DNA of 28,249 bases from an uncultured Butyricicoccus sp. (GCA_959018045.1 CAUEJN010000009.1:1-28249), one strand, 5' to 3'. Numbered from the stretch's first letter, positions 4,914 through 12,898 are shown. Translations and numbers: made by a program. The notes: a model not told the origin generated them from the sequence alone.

Positions 4914-7232
4914 TCAGAGCGGGTTTACTGTGCGGTCGTGTTCCTCGTTCGGGTCGCCCGGATAGCCCAGGGTAGACCAGTTGAGGTGCTTGTACATGCC
5001 AAGCTTTTGCAGCTTCTCGAGCGGTACGCCCTCGCCCTCACGACGGCCGCAGCGCGGGCAGACATCACCGATGATGCCGGTATAGCCGCAGATGGGGTCG
5101 CGGTCGATGGGGTGGTTGATGGCGCCGTAGCCCATGCCTGCTTCCTTCATGGCGCGGACGACCGTCTCAAACGCCTCGAGGTTCTGGGTCGGGTCGCCGT
5201 CGAGCTCGATGTAGCTGATATGTCCGCCGTTGGTCAGCGCGTGGTACGGTGCCTCGCGGCGAATCTTCTCAAAGGCAGAAATCGGATAATATACCGGTAC
5301 ATGGAACGAGTTGGTATAGTATTCGCGGTCGGTTACGCCCGGAATCTCGCCAAAACGCGCACGATCCATGCGCACGAAGCGGCCGGACAGACCCTCTGCC
5401 GGGGTTGCAATCAAAGTGAAGTTCAGGTGGTACTGCTGTGCCGCCTGATCCATGCGCTCACGCATGTGCGATACGATCTTGAGTCCGAGTTCCTGTGCCT
5501 CGTCGCTCTCGCCGTGGTGTACGCCGATGAGCGCCTTGAGCGTCTCTGCAAGGCCGATAAAGCCGCAGGTCAGGCTGCCGTGCCCCAGCACTTCGCCCAC
5601 GCTGTCGTCCGGGCCGAGCTTCTCCGAGTCAATCCACACGCCCTGACCCATGAGGAAGGGATAGTTTCTAACCTTCTTCTGGCTCTGGATGCGCAGACGG
5701 GCAAGCAGCTGGTCGATGACAAGGTCGATCTTGCGGTCGAGATCCTCAAAGAACCAGTCAATATCGCCCTTGCTCAAAATCGCAATGCGCGGCAGGTTAA
5801 TGGACGTAAAGCTCAGGTTGCCGCGTCCGTTAACGATCTCGCGGGTCGGGTCGAACACGTTGCCCACCACGCGGGTACGGCAGCCCATATACGTTGCCTC
5901 GGTCTCGGGGTGACCGGGCTTATAGTACTGCGCGTTGAACGGTGCGTCGAGGAACGAGAAGTTCGGGAACATACGCTTTGCCGATACGCGCATGGCCAGC
6001 TTAAACAGGTCGTAGTTGGGCTCGCCGGGGTTGTAGTTGATGCCCTCCTTGACCTTGAAAATATGAATCGGGAAAATCGAGGTTTCGCCGTTGCCCAGAC
6101 CGGCCTCGGTTGCCTTCATCAGGCATTCCATGACCAGACGACCTTCGGGCGAGGTGTCGGTACCGTAGTTGAGCGAAGTAAACGGTACCTGTGCGCCTGC
6201 ACGCGAGTGCATGGTATTGAGGTTGTGCACCAGTGCTTCCATAGCCTGATAGGTATTGCGGCGAGTCTCCTTGACCGCGTACTTGCGGGTAAAGCGCATG
6301 ATCTTCGCCGCGGTGCGCTCGTCGGTATGGTCGCACAGCAGACGCTCGACGGCCTCGTCGAAGCCGTTGCCGTCGGCAAAAACCGCGATCTCGCCGGTCT
6401 CACGCTCGGCGTTCTTCACGATCGACTTGCTCAGCAGCTCGCCGTCCTCCTGCTCGAGGTAGATCTCGATGGCCTTGGTCAGGTTATCGGTGAATGCGCG
6501 GCGGAAGGTCTTTTTGACGCCGGGTGCCATGGAGTAATCGAAGTTCGGAATGGACTGGCCGCCGTGCTGGTCGTTCTGGTTGGACTGGAGCGCGATGCAC
6601 GCCAGTGCAGAGTACGAGCGGATGTCGTTGGGCTCACGCAGGAAGCCATGACCGGTCGAAAAACCGCCCTGGAACAGCTTGAGCAGGTCAATCTGGCAGC
6701 AGGTGGTGGTCAGGGTGAGGAAATCCAGGTCGTGAATGTGGATGTCGCCCTCGCGGTGTGCGCGTGCGTGCTCCGGGTCGAGAATGAACATCTCGTAGAA
6801 CTGCTTCGCGCCCTCCGAGCCGTACTTGAGCATGGTACCCATTGCGGTATCGCCGTCGATGTTGGCGTTCTCGCGCTTTACATTGTTCTCGAGCGAGGAC
6901 TTGAAAGTCAGATCCTCGTAAACTTTCATCAGACGGGTATTCATCTCACGCACGCGGGTGCGCTCGTTACGGTACAGGATGTACCGTTTTGCCGTGCGTG
7001 CATGGCCGGTTTCGACCAGGACACGCTCGACCTCGTCCTGGATCTGCTCGACGGTCGGGTTTTCACCGGACAGCGCCTGCTCCAGGTTTTGCTCGACCTG
7101 GCGTGCCAGGGTCTCGGCCATCTGGTAATCGTGACCGCCCGAGGCCTGCGCGGCCTGAAAGATCGCGTTTGTAATTTTATCCAGTTCAAAGGCCGACTGA
7201 CGGCCGTCTCGTTTGATGATCTGAGCTATCAT
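4914..7232 (-). CDS. nrdD: class III anaerobic ribonucleoside-triphosphate reductase, large chain lacking the glycyl loop
   Basis: This 772-residue enzyme chain reduces ribonucleoside triphosphates to deoxy forms under anaerobic conditions. Residues 1 to about 95 form an ATP-cone (IIKRDGRQSAFELDKI at the start). Catalytic-barrel cysteines are seen at C178/C179 (LTTTCCQ) and at C451 (MGCRTRVVGN), the expected thiyl position. A zinc-ribbon-like CGYTGIIGDVCPRCG follows, but with only three cysteines. The chain then ends without the RxxGYL glycyl-radical segment, which is in the next gene. The ATG at 7232 is preferred because the ATP-cone starts there and AAGGAGA lies 12 nt upstream; longer in-frame starts lie in the leader. 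Confidence 0.95.
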   Translation of the reverse strand: MIAQIIKRDGRQSAFELDKITNAIFQAAQASGGHDYQMAETLARQVEQNLEQALSGENPTVEQIQDEVERVLVETGHARTAKRYILYRNERTRVREMNTRLMKVYEDLTFKSSLENNVKRENANIDGDTAMGTMLKYGSEGAKQFYEMFILDPEHARAHREGDIHIHDLDFLTLTTTCCQIDLLKLFQGGFSTGHGFLREPNDIRSYSALACIALQSNQNDQHGGQSIPNFDYSMAPGVKKTFRRAFTDNLTKAIEIYLEQEDGELLSKSIVKNAERETGEIAVFADGNGFDEAVERLLCDHTDERTAAKIMRFTRKYAVKETRRNTYQAMEALVHNLNTMHSRAGAQVPFTSLNYGTDTSPEGRLVMECLMKATEAGLGNGETSIFPIHIFKVKEGINYNPGEPNYDLFKLAMRVSAKRMFPNFSFLDAPFNAQYYKPGHPETEATYMGCRTRVVGNVFDPTREIVNGRGNLSFTSINLPRIAILSKGDIDWFFEDLDRKIDLVIDQLLARLRIQSQKKVRNYPFLMGQGVWIDSEKLGPDDSVGEVLGHGSLTCGFIGLAETLKALIGVHHGESDEAQELGLKIVSHMRERMDQAAQQYHLNFTLIATPAEGLSGRFVRMDRARFGEIPGVTDREYYTNSFHVPVYYPISAFEKIRREAPYHALTNGGHISYIELDGDPTQNLEAFETVVRAMKEAGMGYGAINHPIDRDPICGYTGIIGDVCPRCGRREGEGVPLEKLQKLGMYKHLNWSTLGYPGDPNEEHDRTVNPL

Positions 7233-7265
7233 GTAAAAAGGGATCTCCTTCCCAGGTTTGCAGCC

Positions 7266-7306
7266 TGTGTATAAATCTGTGCACAACTTTTTGTTGTTGT
7301 GGATAA
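7266..7306. promoter_or_regulatory. DnaA-box-like sites in the nrd leader
   Basis: TGTGGATAA (7298-7306) is the exact complement of the consensus DnaA box TTATCCACA. TGTGTATAA (7266-7274) fits the relaxed consensus, exactly 32 bp away. TGTGCACAA (7279-7287) lies between them. All are within the nrdD leader. An NrdR pair is an alternative reading because NrdR boxes also occur about three helical turns apart, but the bases fit DnaA better. Confidence 0.5.
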
Positions 7307-7351
7307 GTATCAGCACCATATCTAGTAGGGGTCTGATTCGATGCACTTAAT

Positions 7352-7380
7352 AATATAGCCCTCTGGGCGAAGATTGTCAA
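7352..7380 (-). promoter_or_regulatory. nrd operon promoter
   Basis: On the minus strand a perfect TTGACA (7375-7380) and TATATT (7352-7357) are separated by 17 bp. This gives a leader of about 110 nt before nrdD, containing the DnaA-like sites. Confidence 0.85.
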
Positions 7381-8160
7381 GGGCAGGGCCGGGCGTTTGG
7401 ACAGATGTACAATTCTTTGCCGTTTTTTTTGGCAATTGTGAAGCGAGGTAGCTATTGACAACGGCGGACGAGCGGAAAGGTCTGTGAAATGGCAGACAAG
7501 TGTCTGTCAAACACCCCGCCCGCGCAGGCATTTCGTATGCATTGCAGGGACACACAGAGTGCCTTGCAGCCGCAGGCTGCTCCCTATACTTTCCGGCTGC
7601 CGACGGGTCGGGGAAACATCGGAAACGACGGTTTTCGAACAAATGATCTGGTGTTGTGTGCAGTATAATGAATTTCTCCATATCGGAACTTGCATTTTCG
7701 GGCAGTTTGTGCAAGACCTTCCCTTGTGCCGCCGAGTGCACAAGGGTACTCTCGTCCGGCATATGCTCCCGGTCGTTCTATTGCCCCGACAGGCGGCCGG
7801 TCTGTTTCCATCCGGTGCGGCAGAGCAGGAAAAATACAAATCATATACAATATGATTGTACCCGGATTTTCGCCTGCTGTGCGGTTACACGAATCCGGTT
7901 CCTTCATCTTTTACCGCATCAGGATTTTTTCTGGCTAAAATACTGAATTTTTCGCACATTTACCCATAAATACCACGCATTTTATCAGCTAAACTGCACA
8001 ACCAGAGGTGAAGTGCTTTGTTGAAACTGCTATTTTTTATTGCGCTCTTCCTGCCATTTTTGCGCACTCCCCGCGTTTTTCTAGTTACTTTACCGTTCCA
8101 CTTTTGTGATTTTCGTGGATTTTAGAAATATTTTCCACGTTGCACGGACACAATTTCCCA
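7381..8160. other. long intergenic region without a convincing gene
   Basis: No open frame here has a ribosome binding site together with a protein-like composition; the frames are rich in Cys, Arg and Pro in patternless order. What is visible is inverted repeats. They are CCCTTGTGC/GCACAAGGG (7721-7746, 8-nt loop), AATCATAT/ATATGATT around ACA (7839-7857), CCGGATT/AATCCGG (7862-7898), and CGTGGA/TCCACG (8114-8139). The stretch after 7900 is AT-rich. It could be control DNA for the flanking divergent genes, a non-coding RNA locus or a decayed gene. Confidence 0.6.
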
Positions 8161-8162
8161 TC

Positions 8163-8191
8163 TTGCGCACGCTCGGTTCAGTCGTTATAAT
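8163..8191 (+). promoter_or_regulatory. promoter of the serine-type symporter
   Basis: TTGCGC (8163-8168), a 17-bp spacer and a perfect TATAAT (8186-8191) lie about 80 bp upstream of the start codon. Confidence 0.7.
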
Positions 8192-8271
8192 ATGGATACC
8201 AATTCCACCCAGTGTGCCTATCTGGCGTGGAAAATATAACATTTACTATTTTATAATTGGGGGTCTCTTTT

Positions 8272-9480
8272 ATGGAGAAACAAAAAAGAAAGCTCGGGTT
8301 AGTGCCCAAGCTCATCATCGGCATCATTTTAGGTATCCTGCTCGGTCAGCCGTTCGTACCCGAAGTCATTGCCCGTCTGGTTGTCACCGCTTCGTCGCTC
8401 TTCAGCCTGTTCTTAAAGTTCGTCATCCCGCTGATGATTCTGGCCTACGTCACCATGGGTATTGCCGATCTGTCACAGGGTGCGGGCAAGCTGCTGCTGG
8501 TCACCGCCGGTCTGGCTTACGCCTCCACCCTCATCGCGGGCTCGTGCTCTTACCTGGTTTCGAGCACCCTGTTCCCCTCCTTTATGAGCGCTGACGCGCT
8601 CGAGCAGATCGCCGCAACCGCGGGCAACTCGCTTGAGCCCTATCTGACCATCGCCATCAATCCCATTCTGGACACCCTCGCCGCCGTCCTGCTGGCCTTC
8701 ATCCTCGGCCTGTGTATGTCCTCCATGCGCGGCAAGCAGATCGGCAACTCCCTCTATAACGGTTTCCACGACTTCTCGGCCATCATCGACAAGGTGCTCC
8801 ACGTCGCCATCGTTCCCCTGCTGCCGCTCTACATCTGCGGTACCTTCGTGGACATGACCCGTTCGGGCAAGACCTTCGTCATCCTGGGCATCCTGTGGAA
8901 GGTATTCCTGGTCGTTATCATCATGCACCTCATCTGCATCACCGTCCAGTTCTGCATCGCAGGCACGGTCAGCCACAAGAACCCCTTGAAGCTCATCCGC
9001 AACCAGATCCCCGGCTACACCACCGCACTCGGTACCCAGTCCTCTGCGGCAACCATCCCGGTTAACCTCCAGTGCGCGGAAGCCGACGGCGTATCCTCCG
9101 AGATCCGCAACTTCGTCGTACCGCTGTGCGCGAACATCCACATGGCAGGTTCCATGATTACCATCACCGCCTGTGCGACTGCGGTCTGCCTGATGAACCA
9201 GATTCCGATTAGTCTGGCGACCGTCGTTCCCTTCATCGCAACCCTGGGTATCGCGATGATCGCATCCCCCGGTGCACCCGGCGGCTCGATCATGACCGCT
9301 CTGCCCTTCCTGTACATGATCTTCGGCACCGAGCTCGGTGACCCCGAAGGCCCCATCTGCGCCATCATGGTTGCACTCTACATCACCCAGGACTCCTTCG
9401 GCACCGCCTGCAACGTATCGGGCGACAACGCCATCGGCGTGATCGTAGACACCATCTACAAAAAGTGGATTAAGAAGTAA
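8272..9480 (+). CDS. dicarboxylate/amino acid:cation symporter, probably for serine/threonine (SstT-like)
   Basis: This 402-residue inner-membrane transporter belongs to the DAACS (glutamate/serine symporter) family. It has many hydrophobic segments. The substrate-loop motif appears as GTQSSAATIPVN (family form SSSATLP), followed by the loop ASPGAPGG and, near the C terminus, a QDSFGTACNVSGDNA region matching the cation and substrate site. The ATG at 8272 has GGGGG 8 nt upstream; an in-frame TTG at 8257 is less likely. The genes immediately downstream encode both subunits of L-serine dehydratase, so serine uptake is the best guess. That guess rests on context, because substrate cannot be read reliably from the motifs. 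A terminator at 9498-9527 separates it from sdaAB, which has its own promoter. Confidence 0.9.
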   Translation: MEKQKRKLGLVPKLIIGIILGILLGQPFVPEVIARLVVTASSLFSLFLKFVIPLMILAYVTMGIADLSQGAGKLLLVTAGLAYASTLIAGSCSYLVSSTLFPSFMSADALEQIAATAGNSLEPYLTIAINPILDTLAAVLLAFILGLCMSSMRGKQIGNSLYNGFHDFSAIIDKVLHVAIVPLLPLYICGTFVDMTRSGKTFVILGILWKVFLVVIIMHLICITVQFCIAGTVSHKNPLKLIRNQIPGYTTALGTQSSAATIPVNLQCAEADGVSSEIRNFVVPLCANIHMAGSMITITACATAVCLMNQIPISLATVVPFIATLGIAMIASPGAPGGSIMTALPFLYMIFGTELGDPEGPICAIMVALYITQDSFGTACNVSGDNAIGVIVDTIYKKWIKK

Positions 9481-9497
9481 CAGCCGGTCGGGCTGCA

Positions 9498-9527
9498 AAA
9501 AAGTGAGGCCCCGTCCTCACTTTTTTG
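9498..9527 (+). terminator. terminator between symporter and sdaAB
   Basis: A-rich AAAAAGTGAGG and its complement CCTCACTTTTT form a stem with a short CCCCGT loop, ending in a T run. A-run and T-run on both sides make it potentially bidirectional. Confidence 0.9.
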
Positions 9528-9577
9528 CGTTTCCCACCGTTTGGACCGCATCCGCACTGTTTTGCCGCCGGTCGGTG

Positions 9578-9586
9578 TGATATACT
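9578..9586 (+). promoter_or_regulatory. sdaAB promoter (extended -10)
   Basis: TGATATACT gives an extended -10 (TATACT at 9581-9586). No strong -35 is seen. It lies 53 bp before the sdaAB start codon. Confidence 0.6.
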
Positions 9587-9638
9587 AAGATCATAAGATC
9601 TTCCGGCAATTCACCTGTTTTGCACAAAGGAGCACAGT

Positions 9639-10298
9639 ATGCAAGTATTTGATATCATCGGGCCGGTTATGATCGGCCCTTCCAGCTCACACACCGCGGG
9701 TGCGTGCCGTCTCGGCCGCGTCACCCGTAAAATCCTCGGCGACCGTCCGGTCAAGGCCCGCATCGGCCTGTGCGGCTCGTTCGCCCAGACCTACCGCGGT
9801 CACGGCACCGACAAGGCCATTATCGCGGGCATTCTGGACATGCATACCTACGATGCCCGTCTGCGCCATGCGCTCGAGCTCGCTGGTGAGGAGGGACTGA
9901 CCTACGAATTCTACCAGACTTCCATCCCCGGCGCCCATCCCAACACCGCAATTCTGGAACTGACCGGCGAAAAGGGCGGCACCTGCCGCGTGGTCGGCGC
10001 ATCCATCGGCGGCGGCAACATCATCGTCACCAACATCAACGGTCTGGAAGTCCAGTTCACCGGACAGTACAACACCCTCATTGTCCTGCACCAGGACACC
10101 CCCGGTGTCATCGCTGCCGTCACCAACACCATGGCCTACTCGGGCGCGAACATCGGCAATTTCCGTCTGTCCCGTCCGCAGAAGGGCGGCGAGGCCGTCA
10201 TGACCATCGAGGTCGACGGCGACGTGTCCGACAAGATGATCAGCTGGCTGCGTGAGCTGCCCCACATCACGGGCGTTGTACTCGTCCGCGCCATTTAA
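9639..10298 (+). CDS. sdaAB: L-serine dehydratase, iron-sulfur dependent, beta subunit
   Basis: This 219-residue subunit of the two-chain L-serine dehydratase acts in deamination of serine to pyruvate and ammonia in the cytoplasm. The N-terminal IIGPVMIGPSSSHTAGA motif is the family signature. From about residue 148 the chain (VLHQDTPGVIAAVTNTMA) is an ACT domain, probably for serine sensing. AAAGGAG precedes the ATG. The alpha subunit follows after 14 nt with its own GGAGG, so the two are co-expressed. The symporter upstream has a separate promoter and terminator but the same orientation, suggesting a serine uptake and breakdown cluster. Confidence 0.96.
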   Translation: MQVFDIIGPVMIGPSSSHTAGACRLGRVTRKILGDRPVKARIGLCGSFAQTYRGHGTDKAIIAGILDMHTYDARLRHALELAGEEGLTYEFYQTSIPGAHPNTAILELTGEKGGTCRVVGASIGGGNIIVTNINGLEVQFTGQYNTLIVLHQDTPGVIAAVTNTMAYSGANIGNFRLSRPQKGGEAVMTIEVDGDVSDKMISWLRELPHITGVVLVRAI

Positions 10299-10312
10299 GG
10301 AGGAAATTTCCC

Positions 10313-11188
10313 ATGCTTGAATATCATTCCATTCAGTCGCTGGTCGATGCGGCACAGGAAAAGGGCTGCACGATCTCCGAGCTGGTACTGGCTGACCAGT
10401 CCGTGCAGACCGAGACCCCAAAAGACGAGCTGTTCCGCAAGATGCAGGACAATCTGCACGTCATGCAGGAGGCTGTACAGGCCGGTGTCGACAAGGATCT
10501 CAAATCTACGAGCGGTCTGACCGGCGGCGACGCCTACAAGATGCAGCAGTACGCCCAGGGCGGCGGCCTGTGCGGCAATTTCTTCACCCAAGCGCTCACC
10601 CGCGCGATTGCGGTATCCGAATACAACGCGGCGATGGGCAAAATCGTCGCTGCGCCGACGGCCGGTTCGTGCGGCATTCTGCCCGGTACCATTCTGTCGC
10701 TGATGGAAGACCGCGACATGCCCGAGGAGACCGCCGTTATGGCGCTGTTCACTGCCGGTGCATTCGGCATGGTCATCGCTGACCGTGCGTCCATCGCAGG
10801 CGCACAGGGCGGCTGTCAGGCCGAGTGCGGCAGCGCAGCGGCGATGGCTGCGGCGGCGATGGTCGAGATGTCGGGCGGCACGCCGGAAATGTGCGCACAT
10901 GCCTGCGCCATCGCCATCAAGAACCAGCTCGGTCTGGTCTGTGACCCGATCGCCGGTCTGGTCGAGGTACCGTGCATCAAGCGCAATGCGGGTGGCGTGG
11001 CCTGCGCATTCGCTGCGGCAGAAATGGCTCTGGCGGGTATCAAGAGCGTCATTCCGGTGGATGAAGTCATTGATGCCATGCGTGAAGTCGGTGATTCCAT
11101 GCCGTGCGCACTCAAGGAGACGGCTCAGGGCGGTCTGGCAGTCACCCCGACCGGTATTCGACTGAAAGAAGAGATTTTCGGCGCATAA
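10313..11188 (+). CDS. sdaAA: L-serine dehydratase, iron-sulfur dependent, alpha subunit
   Basis: This 291-residue catalytic subunit carries the oxygen-sensitive 4Fe-4S cluster that deaminates L-serine. Conserved parts are STSGLTGGDA near residue 65, AAPTAGSCGILPG near 113-125, GCQAECGSA (C168, C172) and GLVCDPIAGLVEVPC (C210, C221). The spacing of C168, C210 and C221 matches the three cluster-binding cysteines known from one-chain homologues. It is translated from AAGGAGGA, 14 nt after sdaAB. Its 3' end enters a hairpin array convergent with that of the glycine/alanine symporter gene. Confidence 0.97.
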   Translation: MLEYHSIQSLVDAAQEKGCTISELVLADQSVQTETPKDELFRKMQDNLHVMQEAVQAGVDKDLKSTSGLTGGDAYKMQQYAQGGGLCGNFFTQALTRAIAVSEYNAAMGKIVAAPTAGSCGILPGTILSLMEDRDMPEETAVMALFTAGAFGMVIADRASIAGAQGGCQAECGSAAAMAAAAMVEMSGGTPEMCAHACAIAIKNQLGLVCDPIAGLVEVPCIKRNAGGVACAFAAAEMALAGIKSVIPVDEVIDAMREVGDSMPCALKETAQGGLAVTPTGIRLKEEIFGA

Positions 11189-11335
11189 ATCCCGCCCACA
11201 GGCGAAATGAAGTTTGGATCAAACCTTTTCAAAGGTTTGCGGGTTCTCAGGGCAGAGCCCTGAGTCGGACTCCGCAGAGTCCGAAACTCTCTTTTTGAAG
11301 CCCGGTGTCCGACCCGGGTTTCAACCAAAACAAAC

Positions 11336-11370
11336 AAAAAGGAAAGGCCACCCGATCGGGTGGCCTTTCC
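11336..11370 (-). terminator. terminator of agcS (minus strand)
   Basis: A perfect 30-bp palindrome (11341-11370, half-site GGAAAGGCCACCCGA) is followed on the minus strand by a T-rich run. It lies beyond the opposing sdaAA terminator. Confidence 0.8.
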
Positions 11371-11378
11371 AGAGAATT

Positions 11379-11406
11379 GCGCCGTCTGCGGACGGCGCTT
11401 TTTTAT
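11379..11406 (+). terminator. terminator of sdaAA
   Basis: GCGCCGTC (11379-11386), loop TGCG, GACGGCGC (11391-11398) is followed by TTTTTT. This is the insert-free form of the hairpin that carries the 51-bp module at 3921 and 19793. Confidence 0.85.
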
Positions 11407-11548
11407 TCTTTTTTGGTTGATTTTCGCAGAGCGAAAATCAAAAGGGGATTCCGCGCTCTGCGGAGCGCGGCTCAGGGCTCTGCCCTGAGAACCCGCAGCC
11501 TTTCGAGAAAGGCTGGCGAAAGCTTCCATATTGGGTGCGGTGCTTATT

Positions 11549-12898
11549 TTAGTGATCCTCGTGGGACATCTTCGCAACCACGCCCGACAGTGCAATCAGT
11601 GCAATCAGGTTCGGGAATACCATCAGACCATTAAACAGGTCGGACAGGTTCCAAACCAGATCAACCTTCAGGCTGGAGCCCAGGATAACGCATACAACGA
11701 CCAGTGCCGCGTAAATCTTGACTGCCTTCTTGCCAAACAGTGCCTTGACGTTGACCTCACCGAAGAAATACCAGCCGATGATGGTCGAGAACGCGAAGAA
11801 CAACATACAGATCGCAATAAATACACTGCCGAACTGGCCGAACGCCTGATTGAATGCGGTCTGTGCCAGAACCGAACCGGTTGCGCCGGTGGACAGTGCG
11901 CCCGAGGTCAGGATGACCAGAGCGGTCAGGGTCAGGATGATGAAGGTATCGATGAACACGCCGACCATTGCGATGACGCCCTGATCCTGCGGCTTGTCAA
12001 CCTTTGCCAGTGCGTGGGCGTGCGGGGTGGAACCCATACCAGCCTCGTTCGAGAACAGGCCGCGTGCAACGCCGTAGCGCATTGCCTCCTTGACGGTCAC
12101 ACCTGCGATACCGCCTGCCAGCGCCTGCGGCTGGAATGCGCCGATGAAGATGGACTTAATGGAGTCGATGAGGGCTGCGTGGTTGATGCACAGAATCACG
12201 ATGCAGCCGAGGATGTAGAACAGCGCCATAATCGGTACCAGCTTCTCGGTGACCGATGCGATACGCTTCACGCCGCCGAGGAAGATGAATGCCGCAATCG
12301 CTGCGCAGATGACGCCGACGATCAGCGGGCTGATGCCGAATGCGTTGTGGAACGAGTCGCCGATCGAGTTGGACTGTACCATGTTGCCGGCAAAGCCCAG
12401 TGCGAAAATGATCGCGATGGAGAAGAAACCAGCCAGAAATGTGCCGAAGCCGCCCTTGAAGCGTGCCTTGATGTAGTAGATCGGGCCGCCGGTCACGTGA
12501 CCGTCCTCGCCGACCGTCTTATACTTCTGTGCCAGTACGGCCTCGCCGTAGATGGTGGACATGCCGAAGAATGCCGACAGCCACATCCAGAAAATTGCGC
12601 CCGGGCCGCCCGATGCCAGCGCGGTTGCGCAGCCGGTGATGTTACCCGTACCAACCTGTGCCGCAATCGCGGTGGTCAGCGCCTGGAACGAGCTCATGCC
12701 CTCGTGGTCAGCCTTCTTGCCGTTTAAGCTGAACGAACCGAACATGCGCTTGAAGCCGGCACCCAGATGGCGCACCTGCACGAAGCGCGTGCGGATGGAA
12801 AACAGTACACCGGTCAGCACCAGAAGGTACAGGAGCAGATTGTTCCACACAAAGCCGCTGATGTCGCTGACCAAGACCGCCAGTTGATCCATATCCAT
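11549..12898 (-). CDS. alanine/glycine:cation (sodium) symporter family protein
   Basis: This 449-residue polytopic membrane protein of the AgcS family imports small neutral amino acids with a cation. Recognisable family stretches are IRTRFVQVRHLGAGFKRMFG near the N terminus, GTGNITGCATALASGGPGAIFWMW, and the region GLFSNEAGMGSTPHAHA. The ATG at 12898 has GGGG 9 nt upstream. A tandem glycine riboswitch lies in the leader, about 210 nt upstream, which points to glycine as a substrate or signal. This is stronger evidence than family membership alone. The gene is convergent with the serine dehydratase genes. Confidence 0.95.
   Translation of the reverse strand: MDMDQLAVLVSDISGFVWNNLLLYLLVLTGVLFSIRTRFVQVRHLGAGFKRMFGSFSLNGKKADHEGMSSFQALTTAIAAQVGTGNITGCATALASGGPGAIFWMWLSAFFGMSTIYGEAVLAQKYKTVGEDGHVTGGPIYYIKARFKGGFGTFLAGFFSIAIIFALGFAGNMVQSNSIGDSFHNAFGISPLIVGVICAAIAAFIFLGGVKRIASVTEKLVPIMALFYILGCIVILCINHAALIDSIKSIFIGAFQPQALAGGIAGVTVKEAMRYGVARGLFSNEAGMGSTPHAHALAKVDKPQDQGVIAMVGVFIDTFIILTLTALVILTSGALSTGATGSVLAQTAFNQAFGQFGSVFIAICMLFFAFSTIIGWYFFGEVNVKALFGKKAVKIYAALVVVCVILGSSLKVDLVWNLSDLFNGLMVFPNLIALIALSGVVAKMSHEDH

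Larger units (their letters stand above)
11189..11548. repeat. paired hairpin arrays between convergent sdaAA and agcS (copies 4a and 4b)
   Basis: After sdaAA come AAACCTTT/AAAGGTTT (11221-11238), CTCAGGGC/GCCCTGAG, and TCGGACTC with CGCA loop (11265-11284). A TTGAAGCCCGG/CCGGGTTTCAA hairpin follows. Entering from agcS on the minus strand come AGCCTTTC/GAAAGGCT, CTCAGGGC/GCCCTGAG, CCGCGCTC with CGCA loop (11451-11470), then a TTGATTTTCGC hairpin (about 11417-11441). Two terminator hairpins lie in the middle. This is the cleanest example of the two-armed arrangement. Confidence 0.93.

Noticed and set aside
4878..4914. Frameshift splitting a single nrdD
   Set aside because: The downstream gene has its own GGAGG and ATG with ideal spacing, 35 nt after the stop, and an extra N-terminal segment that does not continue the upstream chain. 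A simple indel would not create this.
4938..7274. 778-codon frame on the plus strand opposite nrdD, and other long antisense frames opposite fhs, agcS and the carboxypeptidase
   Set aside because: These are mirror frames caused by high GC codon bias of the real genes. Their composition is not protein-like and no start signals fit.
7484..7855. 123-codon plus-strand frame in the long gap
   Set aside because: No Shine-Dalgarno sequence, irregular composition rich in Cys, Arg and Pro, and interruption by inverted repeats.
11189..11548. Reading the repeated arrays as a CRISPR array
   Set aside because: Repeats are not regularly spaced with unique spacers, each unit is a different palindrome, and no cas genes are present.
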